Positions 36,904 through 62,756 of a stretch of 64,000 bases of DNA are shown piece after piece. Each line of letters opens with the position of its first letter. The first letter of the stretch is position 1. The position numbers and the translations under genes were made by a program. Below the pieces are notes generated by a model. It saw nothing but the letters and a program-made list of their open reading frames with translations. It made no database searches and was not told the DNA's origin. The stretch lies in NCBI GenBank assembly GCA_965153355.1, contig OZ231126.1, positions 5,146,001 through 5,210,000 of the forward strand, given 5' to 3'. Source of the stretch: Flaccisagitta enflata (lineage: Eukaryota; Chaetognatha; Sagittoidea; Aphragmophora).

Positions 36904-39900
36904 ATGTTCCTTAAAACCCGTTTTTTTCGACTTCGATTGCGCCAGTGCGCGTTCGTAGTATCGACATGTTCGTTACTCGCGTGGCTCGCTTATTATGCGT
37001 TGACGTCGGGCGATTCTTGTCGCGGACGGGACGTTCAGCGCCAATTGTGCCAAGTGTACGGTCGCGGGCAAGTGGCCGGCAAATATTGTCAGCATCTTTG
37101 CGTGAAGAAGACAATTCGACTTTCTTCGTGCGATTCGTCGTCCGCAGCGTCTTCCGATGACCAACTTATCTTCCCCGCAGGTTTTTTGAACTGATTGATG
37201 AAAGATGAAGTCATGAATATAATTTGGGCTGACAATTGATACAGTTTGACTAGATTTAACAGGCAATTGACTGACAATTAAATGACAATTGATTGACAAT
37301 TTACTGACAATTGATTGACGGAAAATTGATGGTCAAATGATGGTAAATTGATGGTCAATTGATAGTCAATTGATGATCAGATTACGTTTATTAAAATGAA
37401 AATTGAAAGTTGCGTGATAATTTAAAGAGATGGATAAACTACAGGAGACATTTGGATGATTCCATGACAAATTGACAAACATACAAAAATGAAACTATGC
37501 ACAGACGCTCCAAAAGCCTTATGGTCAATAAAATAGGCATAAAGGACGATTGATCTCCTGCTCATCCTTTTCCTCCTCTTCATCATCCCTATCCTCTGCC
37601 TCCTCATCCCCCCTCCCTTTTCCTTCTCAAACTCTTTCCTTTTCCTCTTAACCCTTCTCCGCTTTATCTCTTCTTCCTCAACCCCTTCTTCTCCTCAACC
37701 CCTCTCCTCTTCCTCTCCTCTCTCCTCTTCTTCCTTTCCCCCTGTTCCACCTCACCCTTTCTTCTTCCTCCCCAACCCCTCTCCTCTTCCTCTCTTTCTC
37801 CTCACCCCCTTCCCTCTTCCTCCTCATCCCTTCTTCCTCCTCATCCCTTTCTTTCTTCCTCACCCATCCCCTTCTTCCTAATTCCCTCTTCCTCCTCAAC
37901 CCCTTTTCCTCCTCACCCCCTTCTTCCTCCTCACCCCCTTCTTCCGCCTCACCCCCTTCTTCCTCCACAGTGCTTCCTCCTAAGAAAGGCCATTCATCGC
38001 CTTCCGATTTCGTGACTGTGAAGTTGCCGTCATCTCATCGATACTCGCCTTCGCTCAATCTCTCCGCCGTCGCCTACTCGCGGCCCGTCAAGGGGTACGC
38101 CATGTCCGCCTTCAAGCAGATGATCCTAAATTACCTCGTCAACAAACTCGGAGGAGGCCGGAAGTCGTCGTCGTCATCCTCGTCGTCGTCGTCGTCGACA
38201 ATCGCGACGAATTTAGCGACGCTTCGCGGTGAGTGTCATCATTGTCATGTCCGTGTCATCATTGTCATGTCCGTGTCATCATTGTCATGTCCTTGTCTGA
38301 TTGATATCAAGTGGATGAGGGTGAACGTGTTTGGGAGCTCCGGCTTACTACGTACTTGACACTTGTCGACGGAGTCTCATTTACATGGCCCCGGGACCGT
38401 ATTGAATCACCCACAGTCTCCCACATATCTCCATCCCTCCCTTCCCTTCCGACCCATCATCCTCTTCCCCCCCCTCCCCCCTTCAAAGGTTTGCCAATTC
38501 TGAACCATTGATGACTCTGGGTTGAAATTGAAAACTAGTTTGTCAATGCTACAGAGTGATACCTCATAAGACCCTGTTCCTGTGGATATTTTGGCATAAG
38601 CTGTGGTTATGTTTGCTAACCTTTTTATACAGTTTTCGTGATCTTCACGTTGTATTGCGCGTGGAAGTTTATTGTATTCCCTCCCTAGCTGCACATCTAC
38701 TCTACTACTAGTAGTAAGGGGAATCCAAAATTTTGTACCTTGTCAAATATGATTTTCATAGCGGAATCTCTCCATAAGCTATGTATTATGCAATTTGTAA
38801 AAGAAAATACAAGCCAGGGTCAATTTTTGTACATACTAGACTATTATGTTTTAACGATAACTGTTTAGAAATTATCGTTTGCCGCACTATCAGCTTTACA
38901 GCAGATGAAAACAGACGCTACAATTTTATGCTTAATCTCCCCATAAACATAGGATGATTATACTAAGTTAGTATCGGAGAAAATCTTTAACAAAAACAGT
39001 TTCAGACAGCACATAGCCTGATCTACAAAATATATCTGAAACTCGAGGGGACCTCGATTATAAACAGCAGTTCTATGGTATCAAAGTTCTGATCATGTTA
39101 TAACATTCCTATGGTTCAAATGTATGGATTTTTTCCAGATTTTTTTCTGCTCTTAGCCGTCTGTGCCCTCGAAAAACATGTTTATAAGTGTTTTTGGACA
39201 TAAACTCACTTATATCATTAAAAGAAAACAACAATTTGTTGATATGTAGCTTATGCTCCACGCAGAAAAAAACGCAAAAGCTGACTTAAGGTTTTGAGCG
39301 CTTTGACAGAGCCCAGGTTCGCTTCCTACTACTACCTGTAATTCACCCCCTTTCCTCCTTCCCTACGCCTCAGACCGGCTTTTGGACTTTGCCGACGCGG
39401 ACAAAGACGGGAAAATCGTTTTAGCCGAAGCCAGGACAATTTGGGCTTTGTTGCAGAGCCACGATTTCTTCGTGACTTGGCTGTTTCAAGACTCGGACCA
39501 AATCCCGAGACTACGCGGATTTTGCGGCGCGGCCTTTGTCGTCGATACCGTCCCAGTGAAAAGACTCTTTCAGAAAAGTAGGGTATCCTCATCTTCGTCG
39601 TCATCGTCTTCCTCTTCTTCCTCTCTCGCCGATCGCCATGATAGTCGATCTCATTCATCTTCCTCTTCCTCCTCATCCTCGTTCTTCTCCATTTCCTCTC
39701 CTCTCGATCTCCTCTTCCCCCAACGTCATCTTTGGGGCCTTCCTGCGTGGCCTGATCGCGCTAAAATCGGCGTCGGCGTTCTCGAGTTTATCGCCCACAT
39801 ACACGCCCACGATTACGCGGGATCGTTTTTCCTGTGTGGCGCGGATGAGACGAATATCGGATACTCGGTCAAACACGACGCCAGATTTAGGGATTTAGCC

Positions 39901-40778
39901 AACGTCGTGTCCAAAGAAATGCTCACCAAGCAGTTGACGGTTTGTATAATTATATATGCGGGTTCTTGCTTTCTTTCTTGGTTTCTCTCTTGCATGCTTT
40001 CTTGCTCTCATTCTTTCTATCTCTTTCGTTCTTTCTTTCTTTTTTTCTTTCTTCCTTTCTTCCTCTCTTTCTTTCTCTCATTCTTTCTTTCTCTCATCTT
40101 TTCAATCTCTTCCGTTCTTTCTTTCTTTCTTTCTTTCTTGCTTCCACTCTGTCTTGCTTTCACTCTGTCTTGCTTTCACTCTGTCTTGCTTTCACTCTGT
40201 CTTGCTTTCACTCCTTGTTTGCTTCACTCTTTATCGCTTTCACTCTTTCTTTCTCTTCATATCTTTTCATCTTTTCTCTTTCTTTCAAGTGGTGTGAAAA
40301 TTACCTTGACACGGAATTGCTGACTGTTAGTGGCGAGGACCGGACTTTAATTTATATTTAGCCTTTTAGTGGTTCTAAAGATACTACTTTCCCTCGGCTA
40401 ATATGTGCGATACAATTAGGCTATCCATCGCATAATTTGCGATGACATTTTCCATTCCTTCCCTCTCAGGAGCGTAGTTGCGTGGCATCGTCCGAGTGTC
40501 GATTCATGTCCGACCATTGCACGACCATGTGCGACGAGAACGCCCGCAGATGCACGGGTGAGTTGGCCAGGCCCAATCTGCATCTGGGATGCCGCATCTT
40601 GAAGGACTACTTGCTGTACGACGCGCCGTTGGACTTGGAGGCGGAGTTGCGGCGGTTGTTCAGTCGTTGCGAGGTGTTGGAGGCTCGAAGCGACGCCGTC
40701 GACATCAGACCAACTCTGTTGCTTAATGAAATGAAAAGCCTTTTGTGGAAAAGGATCAGCAACAACGTGAATGTGTGA
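36904..40778 (+). CDS. DIPK1: DIPK1/FAM69-type divergent protein kinase (4 exons)
   Basis: Exons 36904-37180, 37971-38228, 39374-39939 and 40470-40778 join in phase with GT-AG borders and give 469 aa. Residues about 15-35 form a signal-anchor, followed by a Cys-rich stretch (CRGRDVQRQLC, KYCQHLC). Exon 2 includes FKQMILNYLVNKLGG. Exon 3 holds the EF-hand-like loop DADKDGKIVLAEA, WALLQSHDFF, RGFCGAAFVVDTV and GSFFLCGADETNIGYS. The last exon has the Cys-rich end CVASSECRFMSDHC and GELARPNLHLGC. This order is that of vertebrate FAM69/DIPK1, type II ER membrane proteins with a kinase fold of uncertain activity. Vertebrate members are about 430 aa; the extra length comes from poly-Ser insertions in exons 2 and 3. 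The ATG is the first in frame and sits directly before the membrane anchor. Family identity is confident; catalysis is not assessed. Confidence 0.9.
37181..37970 (+). other. DIPK1 intron 1 with a C/T-rich tract
   Basis: The first half has short GACAATTGATTGACAATT repeats (37225-37380). The second half (37560-37965) is a degenerate CCTCACCCCCTTCTTCCT pyrimidine tract running into the acceptor. Confidence 0.8.
38229..39373 (+). other. DIPK1 intron 2
   Basis: Immediately after the donor, GTGTCATCATTGTCATGTCC is repeated three times (38234-38292). The rest is unremarkable AT-rich sequence. Confidence 0.75.
39940..40469 (+). other. DIPK1 intron 3 with CTTTC/TTGCTTTCACTCTG repeats
   Basis: Pyrimidine-rich sequence with a short CTTGCTTTCACTCTGT tandem repeat (40138-40215). 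Confidence 0.75.
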
Positions 40779-41024
40779 ATCGTCATAAGTCATCATCAAT
40801 ACCATAGTTATCATTACGCAAAAACGTCGAAAATACTAGGCGCTGCTCTATTCCGGCCTGATCGTGATGGAAGAGCTCTCCCTGCGAGAGAGAAAAAAAA
40901 CACATCCACGGACCACACGCGTCCTCACTCGTTAGGTCAACATGTGTGCAATTTGTGCGCTATTCATTCTTCGTCGCGACTGAGACCCTTTGAACAGCTC
41001 ATCAGTGGAAGAAATCCAGAGGAA

Positions 41025-41216
41025 AAACATGGCCGGATACACGGCCATCAGTTGCGGACGGGTGGGCAGGGGCGGAAATGCAACTGTCCGCAATTAAAAA
41101 TGTTCTAAAACGCGAATTTCCTCACTTTTCGACTCGTGTCCACGGACCGACCGACCAACGGACCGACCGACGGACGGACAAAGCCGCTTATAGAGTTGCG
41201 TGTCCGCAACTAAAAA
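41025..41216 (+). mobile_element. Full-length GGCCGGATAC dispersed element
   Basis: AACATGGCCGGATACACGGC, AGTTGCGGACGGGTGGGCAG, a GGACCGACC array, AAAGCCGCTTATAGAGTTGC and GTGTCCGCAACTAAAAA. The subterminal repeat AGTTGCGGAC and 3' GTCCGCAACT are exact inverse copies. Confidence 0.9.
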
Positions 41217-41299
41217 TTGTTATTCATGTGATTGAGACGCAGTGGAAACGGATGAAGAGCCTTCTGTCCAAGTTGGATTCGTACTCGTGTAGTACATGA

Positions 41300-43440
41300 T
41301 GCCAGACGAGAGATGACCAGCCTCTCTGGAACCACCGCCGAGAGTAAATGATCCCCGGCAAAACTTATTCTTTGTTATTACTTATCGCCATATTTATCTT
41401 TCATTTATAAAAGATTCTTCCTGTTCTCGAGCCGTAGTAATACGCTTGATGGGGGGCCCCAAATTAGCCTCTGTGATGTGCAATTTCAAAATTGTATACA
41501 CGGACACGTTGTTTTTCTACCTGACGAGAATACTGTTATACCCTGGCATTGGATTCATTCACGTACTAATCGCTTGACCTGGTCCTTTTTGACCAAGAAT
41601 TTACTTAGCCATGCCGGACCACATCTTTTTGCTTCATATTTAAAACTTGCCTTTCACCGATTCGACGACACTGACGAAGGGCCGCCGCCCGAAATGCAAA
41701 ACCGATGGAAAAATTGTTTTTCATTTGTTCATTTTGAGCGGGTTTGTTTATATATTCGCTGTCTTAGATTAGTTCATACTCGATTTGTTTATTTCGCGTA
41801 TATCTAGACGAACATACTCATGTGCCATATCTTTCTCTCGACTTGCTGTATGGAGAATGTGATATAAACTTTAAAAGGCGGTCACATATATTTCAAAAGC
41901 ATTGGTTAGCATTTTAGCATTTGACCTAATTGACTTAGTTATTTAGCAGATCTGGTTATTTAGTAGTTTTGATACTTTTGTTTTAGCTTCAGAGCGCAGC
42001 TGCGTTTTGTCTCCCTCTTCGAATATGCATGAAATGAAGAGGGTGTTCATTGTAAGCTGAAAGAGTCGCTGTTCTTTGCAATTTAGTTGGACTATGTTAA
42101 TCATACTGTTGCAATGCTTTAGTAATCTGAAGCTGATCAGTGACTCCAGAAGCTGTAAGATTGTAGTTGCATCGCCTAAAAAAATGGAGGTGAGGCCTAT
42201 AATGTCCACTGTATTTACTTAGGTAGCTACTAGCTAGGTTTATTTCAAGCTAGGTTTATTTCATGCATATGGCTTCATGTTAGGTTGGGTTAATTGGCTT
42301 TACTTTAAACCATTTCCTATTGGTTGGGTGCTAAGTAGCTATTTAAATTAGGTTTTAATCTGCTAGGTCAAATAACACCTTATTTTTTATAAGAACCTAG
42401 TCTTTACTCTTTAAGAATATCAAGCCTTGAAATAGCTTAAAAATTAAGAACAATAAGAACATCATAGTTATGAAATGTGCAACAAAAGGTATCTTACAAA
42501 AAACTTTGGAAAAGGTTATTGTAAAATCAGCTGAATATATAAAAGTAAAACAAAACATTCAAAAGCTATTTTACTAGTAACTATCATTTTTGAAGGCTCC
42601 AAAAAAATGTCACTCTTATACATTTTCTGATTTCATTGATTAGCTAAGTTCATCAGTCATCATTGCCCCTGCTCATTCGCATGTAATTTGGATAACTTAC
42701 AGTTGTGAAGCATTTGTTAAAAAGACCATTTATCAGTTTTTAGTGAAAATATATTATAACCAACCCATTACCCCTGTAATCTGTCTTGGTTGATAGTGGT
42801 TGCCCTTACCATTCATTTGAGCCTGACAAAAGCGCAATCTTTTCACGAATCAAAGGAATGTCTTTAATCCTTTGTTCACCGCCCTCTCTCGGAGAATTCT
42901 TGTACTAGCTCTCGTTGTATCTTGATCCTTTTCACCTCTGTGGTCGCCATTTTTGTGTACCCTACGCTTGACATTATCCCCTAGTACGGCCCTCAAAAAA
43001 GTGGTTGTAATCGAAATTCAATACTTTTAATGACTAAAAGATATACTCCCGTCATTCATCACTGAGTTTTCACCTGAATTCAGAGAATTACTTGGCTTTA
43101 TGGTGACAGCATCTGGACTGGAAAACATTGAATCAAACAAAGGGAAAAAATGTAGTGTCTCACTCCTCTCGTCCATTTGTTGTATCGCCCTTCAACGTCT
43201 GTGAAGCAAAGATGCCGTGGCCTTTGTTGTTAACCCGTGAGTTATTTCATTGTAAAAATCATGGGTCTGTTGTTGAAATGTGAGGTTATTGAAGGGGGGC
43301 GATATGGGGTTGGTAACGTCATTTTTGTTGAACACAATTGTATGGTGGAACATATAAGTTCTGTGTGATGGTAAGAAGGGATGGATGGTAGGATTTGCAC
43401 CTTCAATTGTTTACCTTTTACAAGTTTTAGTGTTGACTTA
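41300..43440. other. Intergenic sequence, no gene recognised
   Basis: The stretch holds short AT-rich ORFs only, none with a recognisable domain or splice context. The missing first exon of the ACVR2 gene could lie between here and 46.5 kb. Confidence 0.4.
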
Positions 43441-43444
43441 TCAA

Positions 43445-43766
43445 CAGGCCTGTATATAATTGATTTCTCTCCCAGTGGGGGAGGGGGGGAAATCAAAGGG
43501 TTTAGAGCCAGAGATGGGGAAGGAAATCAAAGGGGGGAAAAAAGAGAAAGAAAATTGGGGGAAAATATAACCTTTGCCAGAACCAAATCATGAATACTGA
43601 TTGATAAAGCACAATTTACACTATTTAAACCTTAACTACACTGTTTCACTGCCTTATGAGGAAGTAAATCAAAGATTTTGAAATTCAATGCGACGCATTG
43701 TGGGGAAGAAAATAAAAGGCGGGGGGGGGGGGTAAATCAAAAGTGACTCAATTATATACACCCCTG
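43445..43766. mobile_element. CAGGCCTGTATATA MITE (copy 1)
   Basis: CAGGCCTGTATATAATTGA and TCAATTATATACACCCCTG are terminal inverted repeats. The interior is G-rich with GGGGAAATCAAAGG phrases. No clear flanking duplication here; the sister at 56724-57043 has one. Confidence 0.8.
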
Positions 43767-44329
43767 CATTTTAACCTTGTGGCTCGAAGTTAAGGGACGA
43801 GAGGTGGCCAATCTGAACTGACTAAGACAGCTTCATCGGGTCTGGGAGGTGCTAACGATATCCAATGAGCACCAAAAATTGAGTAACTGACACTGCCAAC
43901 AGCCTCCATCGCCTATTTACAACATAGACCAAATAAGCAAAATCATGTCCTCAGATCAGTACGTATTCTGATGACCCTGGACCCTAGAAATCTGAATGAA
44001 TTAGAGTTTTGGGTAAAGTAGATGCATACTAATGACCGTGCGATTTCAAATGTTCAGTGGAAGCCATTTTAAGTAGGTAAATCAAGTCAATTCTAATTTG
44101 AAGGTAGCAAGGAATGGGTAATTTTCATAAATCAAATCGGATGGCCCATCACTACCTCTGTCCGATATCACACATAAAATTTCATGCCTTTTTACAGTCA
44201 GGAACATGTAAAAAAACGTACCGCTAATTTTCACAACCTCAGCTTGATTTGTACTTATTTGAATTGGGTAACATATATTTTAATTGATTTGGCCTTTGGA
44301 ACTTGTTGTTTCTGGCTAGTATCTTAGTA

Positions 44330-44514
44330 ACTCATTAGAAAATCATCAACACAGCAATATACAAATTAGCGTCTAAAAAGGGGTTTTGAAAAAAATGGAA
44401 GATGAATGAAATTTGATAAAATAGAAACGTTGAAGGTCTTAGAATTTAATATCTTTTGCTGTCTGATGTTGATGGTCTCATCAAAAAGCCTTTTGCATAT
44501 TGACACACCCGAAC
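44330..44514. mobile_element. Truncated copy of the CGGGTGTGTCAATATGC element
   Basis: It ends TTTTGCATATTGACACACCCG and matches in reverse complement the first 180 bp of the 34385-34898 element. Confidence 0.75.
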
Positions 44515-44550
44515 ATCGTATTTATCACCACAAACCTAATTATTGATTTT

Positions 44551-46165
44551 TGTCCGCGACGGAATATCATTCCGACGCGGACTATAATTTAAGGCGGGTG
44601 GGTGTCGTCGTCGTCGTCGTCGTCGTTGTCGTCGTCGTGTTCATTTTGAAAAATGGATAACTTTTTTGTGCTTTGACCGATTTGCTTCATATTTGGTGGG
44701 AAGTTGTACTAGGGTAAGGCGCTTTACATCCTATCCGATTTTTGTGATCCGACCAACCCAACCGGCCCAACCAGCCTACCGGCCTAAAAGTGAAAAACGC
44801 GCATAACTTTGGCATTTTTCAACCGATTTGGCTGAAATTTGGTATGGAGTCTCTAAATGGAAGGCCTCAACATATGTATATGATTTATATGCATTTGAGC
44901 ATGCTAACCGGCCAAACCGACCTACCACCCAACCAGCCAACCGGCCTAAAAGTGAAAAACTTGCGTAACTTTGTCATTTTTCAACTGATTTGGTTGAAAC
45001 TTGGTATGGAGTCTCTAAATGGAAGGACTCAGCATATGCAAACTATTTATCCTGTTAAACCAGCCTACCACCCAACCAGCCTACTGGCCTAAAAGTGAAA
45101 AACGTGCATAACTTTGGCATTTTTCAACCGATTTGGCTGAAATTTGGTATGGAGTCTCTAAATGGAAGGCCTCAACATATGTATATGATTTATATGCATT
45201 TGAGCATGCTAACCGGCCAAACCGACCTACCACCCAACCAGCCAATCGGCCTTAAAGTGAAAAACTTGCGTAACTTTGTCATTTTTCAACTGATTTGGTT
45301 GAAACTTGGTATGGAGTCTCTAAATGGAAGGACTCAGCATATGCAAACTATTTATCCTGTTAAACCAGCCTACCACCCAACCAGCCTACCAGCCTAAAAA
45401 TGAAATATGTGCATATCTTTGGCATTTTTCAACCGATTTTGTTGAAATTTGGTGTGGAGTCTCCAAATGGAAGGACTCATCATACGTATGTGATTTATAT
45501 GCATTTGAGCATGCTAACTGGCCAAACTGACCTACCACCCAACCAGCCTACCTACCAAAAAGTGAAAACTTGCATAACTTTGTCATTTTTCAATCAATTT
45601 GGTTGAAACTTGATATGGAGTCTCTAAATGGAAGAACTCAACATATGCACACTATTTATCCTGTCAAACCAGCCTACCACTCAACCAGCCTACCAGCCTG
45701 AAAGTGAAAAATGTGCATATCTTTGGCGTTTTTCAACCAATTAGGTTGAACTTTGGTATGGAGTCTCTAAATGGAAGGACTCAGCACATGTATGTGATTT
45801 ATTTATGTTTGAGCATGCCAACCAGCCAAACCCACCTACCACCCAACCAGCTTACGGGCGTAAAAGTTAAAAACTTGCATAAGTTGGATATTTTTCAACC
45901 AATTTGGTTGAAACTTGGTATGGAGTCTCTAAATGAAAGACCTCAACATATGCACACTATTTATCCAAACCAGTTTACCACCCAACCACCCTACTAGCCT
46001 AAAAGTGAAAAATGTGCATAACTTTGCCATTTTTCATCGGATGTGCATGAAACTTTGTATGGAGGCTCTTAATTATAGTTTTAGCGAACTTACGGGGTTA
46101 GCGATCTTTTGGTCATAGCGATCTTATGGAATTGGTGATCTATAACCCCCTTCCGTCGCGGACCC
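44551..46165 (+). repeat. Dimeric 305-bp tandem repeat between GTCCGCGACGGAA ends
   Basis: GTCCGCGACGGAA at about 44552 and TTCCGTCGCGGAC at about 46150 are inverted flanks. Between them, CATTTTTCAACCGATTTGGC and GGTATGGAGTCTCTAAATGG recur in alternating A and B half-units giving a 305-bp period (44785, 45090, 45395, about 45700, 46000). Halves end in ACCACCCAACCAGCC phrases. A diverged half-unit and a (GTC)n run (44606-44640) precede them. Each 305-bp unit has a short open frame; the period is not a multiple of three. Confidence 0.88.
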
Positions 46166-46519
46166 AGATACTGATCAGATTTTTCTCATGTGGGACAACT
46201 GGAAGCCCTTAAATATCTATATATAAGTTACAAGCAAGGTCTAGTGGGGCGTTGGTCATCGAGAAATTAGTGTGTGGATGAATTAGCAAAAACTGAGGAA
46301 AGATATGTTCCGAGCTACTACTTATGAGTGTGTCTGATTTAGGGTTAAGGCCTAAGGGTAGCCTGGGTAGGTTGTGGTGAGACCTAGGTTTGAGGTTAAT
46401 GGTAGGGTTGAGGTTACTGACAAGGTTGAGGTTAGGTGAAGACAAGGGTTGTGTTGAAGTATTGTTGAACAACATAGCGAATGGCCAATAAATAGGGTCA
46501 TCTTTTACACCTTTTCCAG

Positions 46520-59492
<12,973 letters not shown>

Positions 59493-59584
59493 ATTTGTTT
59501 TTTAATTATAAAAAAAGATGAATTTTAGTGGATATATCTAGATTTGAATTTTAGGTTTTTATTACTTTCTATACATATTGTATA

Positions 59585-59840
<256 letters not shown>

Positions 59841-61039
59841 CTCTCTTGAACTTGACATTCATTATCGTGCACACATTTATATTTACCGATTTTTGTGATC
59901 ATTTTTATCTGCATTTACGCGGAATTTTCAAAAAATGTTATTGTATTCTTCGAGCATTGTCGAGTGTTTGTTTGGGCTGCGGAGGATCGATCGAGTAGTT
60001 TCTGAATATTGGGGCCGTCGGAGATTTGTACCGAATTTCAGAAATTGATAGATTCAAGCCATATGCATATACTGCCATTTGCATATACTGCCATTTGCAT
60101 GTACTACATAAAGTTTTCCCATAAGTTAGGATTTGAGTTTGAAGGTAAGCCCATCCCTGCAATCGATAATATGGGCTAATTCACTTACTAAAAACCGCCT
60201 TTTAGTAAGCCTATTATATTGGCGATAAGATCTTTTGATTTCCAACCCAAACTTAGAAGAAAACCCTTTATTCATACAAAATATTTTTGCAAATAGTTTG
60301 AGTCAATCAGTCTTTGAAATTTGACCCCAAATCCCCGACCACCCTACTGAACATTTTCATTTAACCCCATTAACCATCCTCATTTAATTACTTTTCATTG
60401 GAATGCGTTTTACTTTCGAGATTGTGATCATTGCTCCGTTGCTCTCTCCCCCCCCCCCCCTTTTTTTTTACAAGATCGATCGCGCGAGTTTCTGACTTTA
60501 TCTACTTGACGTTACTTATGTCCCCTTTAATCCTCATGAGCAAAAAAAAGAGGGATCAGGTTATATTATGATGGATATCTGATTATAGGTTCCATTTGAA
60601 AGAACACTTCTTGGTGATCCTTATTTTGAATTAGTTTTTCAGGTATTTATATGACGAAAACAATTTTATATTACATAAATCTTGTAACGAGATATTTCCA
60701 AAGGCTCCACGCCCTCTGAAACGTGAAAGGATTGGAGTGTAATGAATGAGAGACCCCCGCCCCCTTAGTCTAGCATATTGAATGTAAGGTTATAATTGAG
60801 GTATTTTTGATAGCTACAAATAGCGCTAGCAGAGCGTTTTTTGAGTTTTTGTCTCCTCGAAATTTTGGTTCTTTAAAGGGAAAATTTTCAAAGGAGTACA
60901 AAATTTTATGATTTTACCTTTTTGTGAGCCATCAGTAAGGGAACAAATATTCAATGGACAACAGACAAAACTATCAAATGATATCTCAATTGCTCAATGT
61001 GCTACACTTCATGCGCTGTAGGAGGGGGATGCTACACTT

Positions 61040-62110
61040 GGGTGCTACACATAGCAAAAGTTTGGAGTATACCTTCACCCTACTTAAGTAAAATGAAAGA
61101 GCAAAAATCATAAAGATGACATTTTCTTTTTTTCAAAACTGCTTCATCTTCCGTTTTTGTCTTGGCGTTAAAGTTTCCACAGAAATTAGCAAAATCCTAT
61201 GCAGTTTTGTTACAAAAAGGACTATTTGATTTACAAAATCTTAGTATATGTAAGAATAGACAAAAATATCAAAACATAAACTGTAAAAGAGCTTACTTAA
61301 AAAGCAAAATAACAATTCTATAAAAAGAAAAAAATAGTTTTAGCTATTTCAATGATTTTCAGCCTTATGATTTATCCCACTGCCTTATGCAAATTAGGTC
61401 CTCAAAATGAAATTGCTAAAAAACGAAAGAGGAATGATTTTTGATTAAAAAAAAATGGTAAAAGTCCTAAAATTAGTCACTCCATATTAGGTAAAGAGGG
61501 TGAAAAGATAAAAACAATTTTGCTATATGACGCACCCAAATGCTACACTTTTCAAGGAGGAGCTTCATGGACACGCCCATGGAAATTGAACGAAGAACCG
61601 CCCTGGTTTGGCGAAGAAGGGAAATTTTCTGGTGCATGCCTCCTGATGTGGCAGAAGGGTGCTTCACATTGCAAAAGTTGGGAGTATCCCTTCACCCTAC
61701 TGAAGTAATGTGGAGGAAAAAATTATGGAGATAATTTTTTTTTTTTTAAATTCTTCCATTTTTTTGTTTGGCTTTAAAGTTTTTACAGATATCCCAGAAA
61801 TCAGCAAAATCTTGTGCCATTTTGTTAGTCAGAATCAACTAAAATATCAGAATATACATTATAAAAGAGTTTATTTAAAAAACAGATTATCAATTCTGTA
61901 GCAATTCAGTAAAAGTTAATTTAAATGATATCAATATATTGATTTATCTCACTGCATTGTGCTAATTAATATCTATAAATCAATTTTTTTAAAAATAAAT
62001 GATTTTTAATCAAAGAAAAATAATTGTTTCTAAAATTAATTACTCCACATTAGGTTAAAAGGGTGAAAAGAAATAACTTATTTTTGCTATGTAATGCACC
62101 CAAATGTTGC
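61040..62110 (+). repeat. Tandem duplication, unit about 600 bp
   Basis: CAAAAGTTTGGAGTATACCT at 61069 and CAAAAGTTGGGAGTATCCCT at 61673 start parallel copies. Both contain GTTTGGCTTTAAAGTTT or GTCTTGGCGTTAAAGTTT and end near CACCCAAATGCTACA / CACCCAAATGTTGCA. No coding potential was seen. Confidence 0.75.
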
Positions 62111-62532
62111 AGATTGGCAGTGTCATTGGAAATTTCTCAGTTTGGCTATGCCTTGGAAATTTGACCAAGTGTGGTTGTGCCTTAAGGAAGCTTCCTTATT
62201 GCAATGATTAAAAAGAAATTATGGTTTTGCGGTATTTAAAGATATGTCCACTTTCATTGATGCCATAGAAACGTCCCGAAATTTCGCATTATGATAGTTG
62301 GTGAATCCCATAGTCGCCCCCCCCCTTTACCCGTTCCCTAATGTTCTTTTTGCTGATATTGCATCTACAATTCAACCGGTTGCCTTTTTCCTTGTATAAA
62401 GAGCATAATGTATCATTTGAAATGATCGTCGTTGTTGACAGCGTGTGCGTCTCTATCGACCTTGACACGTTTACAAGACAATTTGACATTTTAGTCAGGC
62501 GATTTTATACAAAAAGTTAGCTCCAATTTTAT

Positions 62533-62756
62533 TCTTCACACATGTACACATATTTTTGTCGAAGCATAGCATGCGTTAAATGCAAAATGCATACTTCTAG
62601 TCTGTCTTCTGCGATGAAATTTTTACTGTGGTAGGCAAAGGGTCTGATTTGTGTTCAGTTAAAATTTCATCTTACTAGGTCAACTGGAAGTATCGTTTTT
62701 TTTTTTTGCGTTTCATACTTGCCATGCTTTGACAATGATATGTGTACAGGTGTTAG
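62533..62756. mobile_element. MITE related to 1554-1770
   Basis: CATGTACACATAT and ATATGTGTACAGGTGTTAG ends, with GCATACTTCTAGTCTG and AACTGGAAGTAT inside. Confidence 0.65.

Noticed and set aside
41478-41807. 109-codon frame downstream of DIPK1
   Set aside because: No recognisable domain, splice context or repeat; likely chance.
44790-45997. Four consecutive 68- to 100-codon frames with similar products
   Set aside because: They arise from the 305-bp tandem repeat. The period is not a multiple of three, and there is no splice or promoter evidence.
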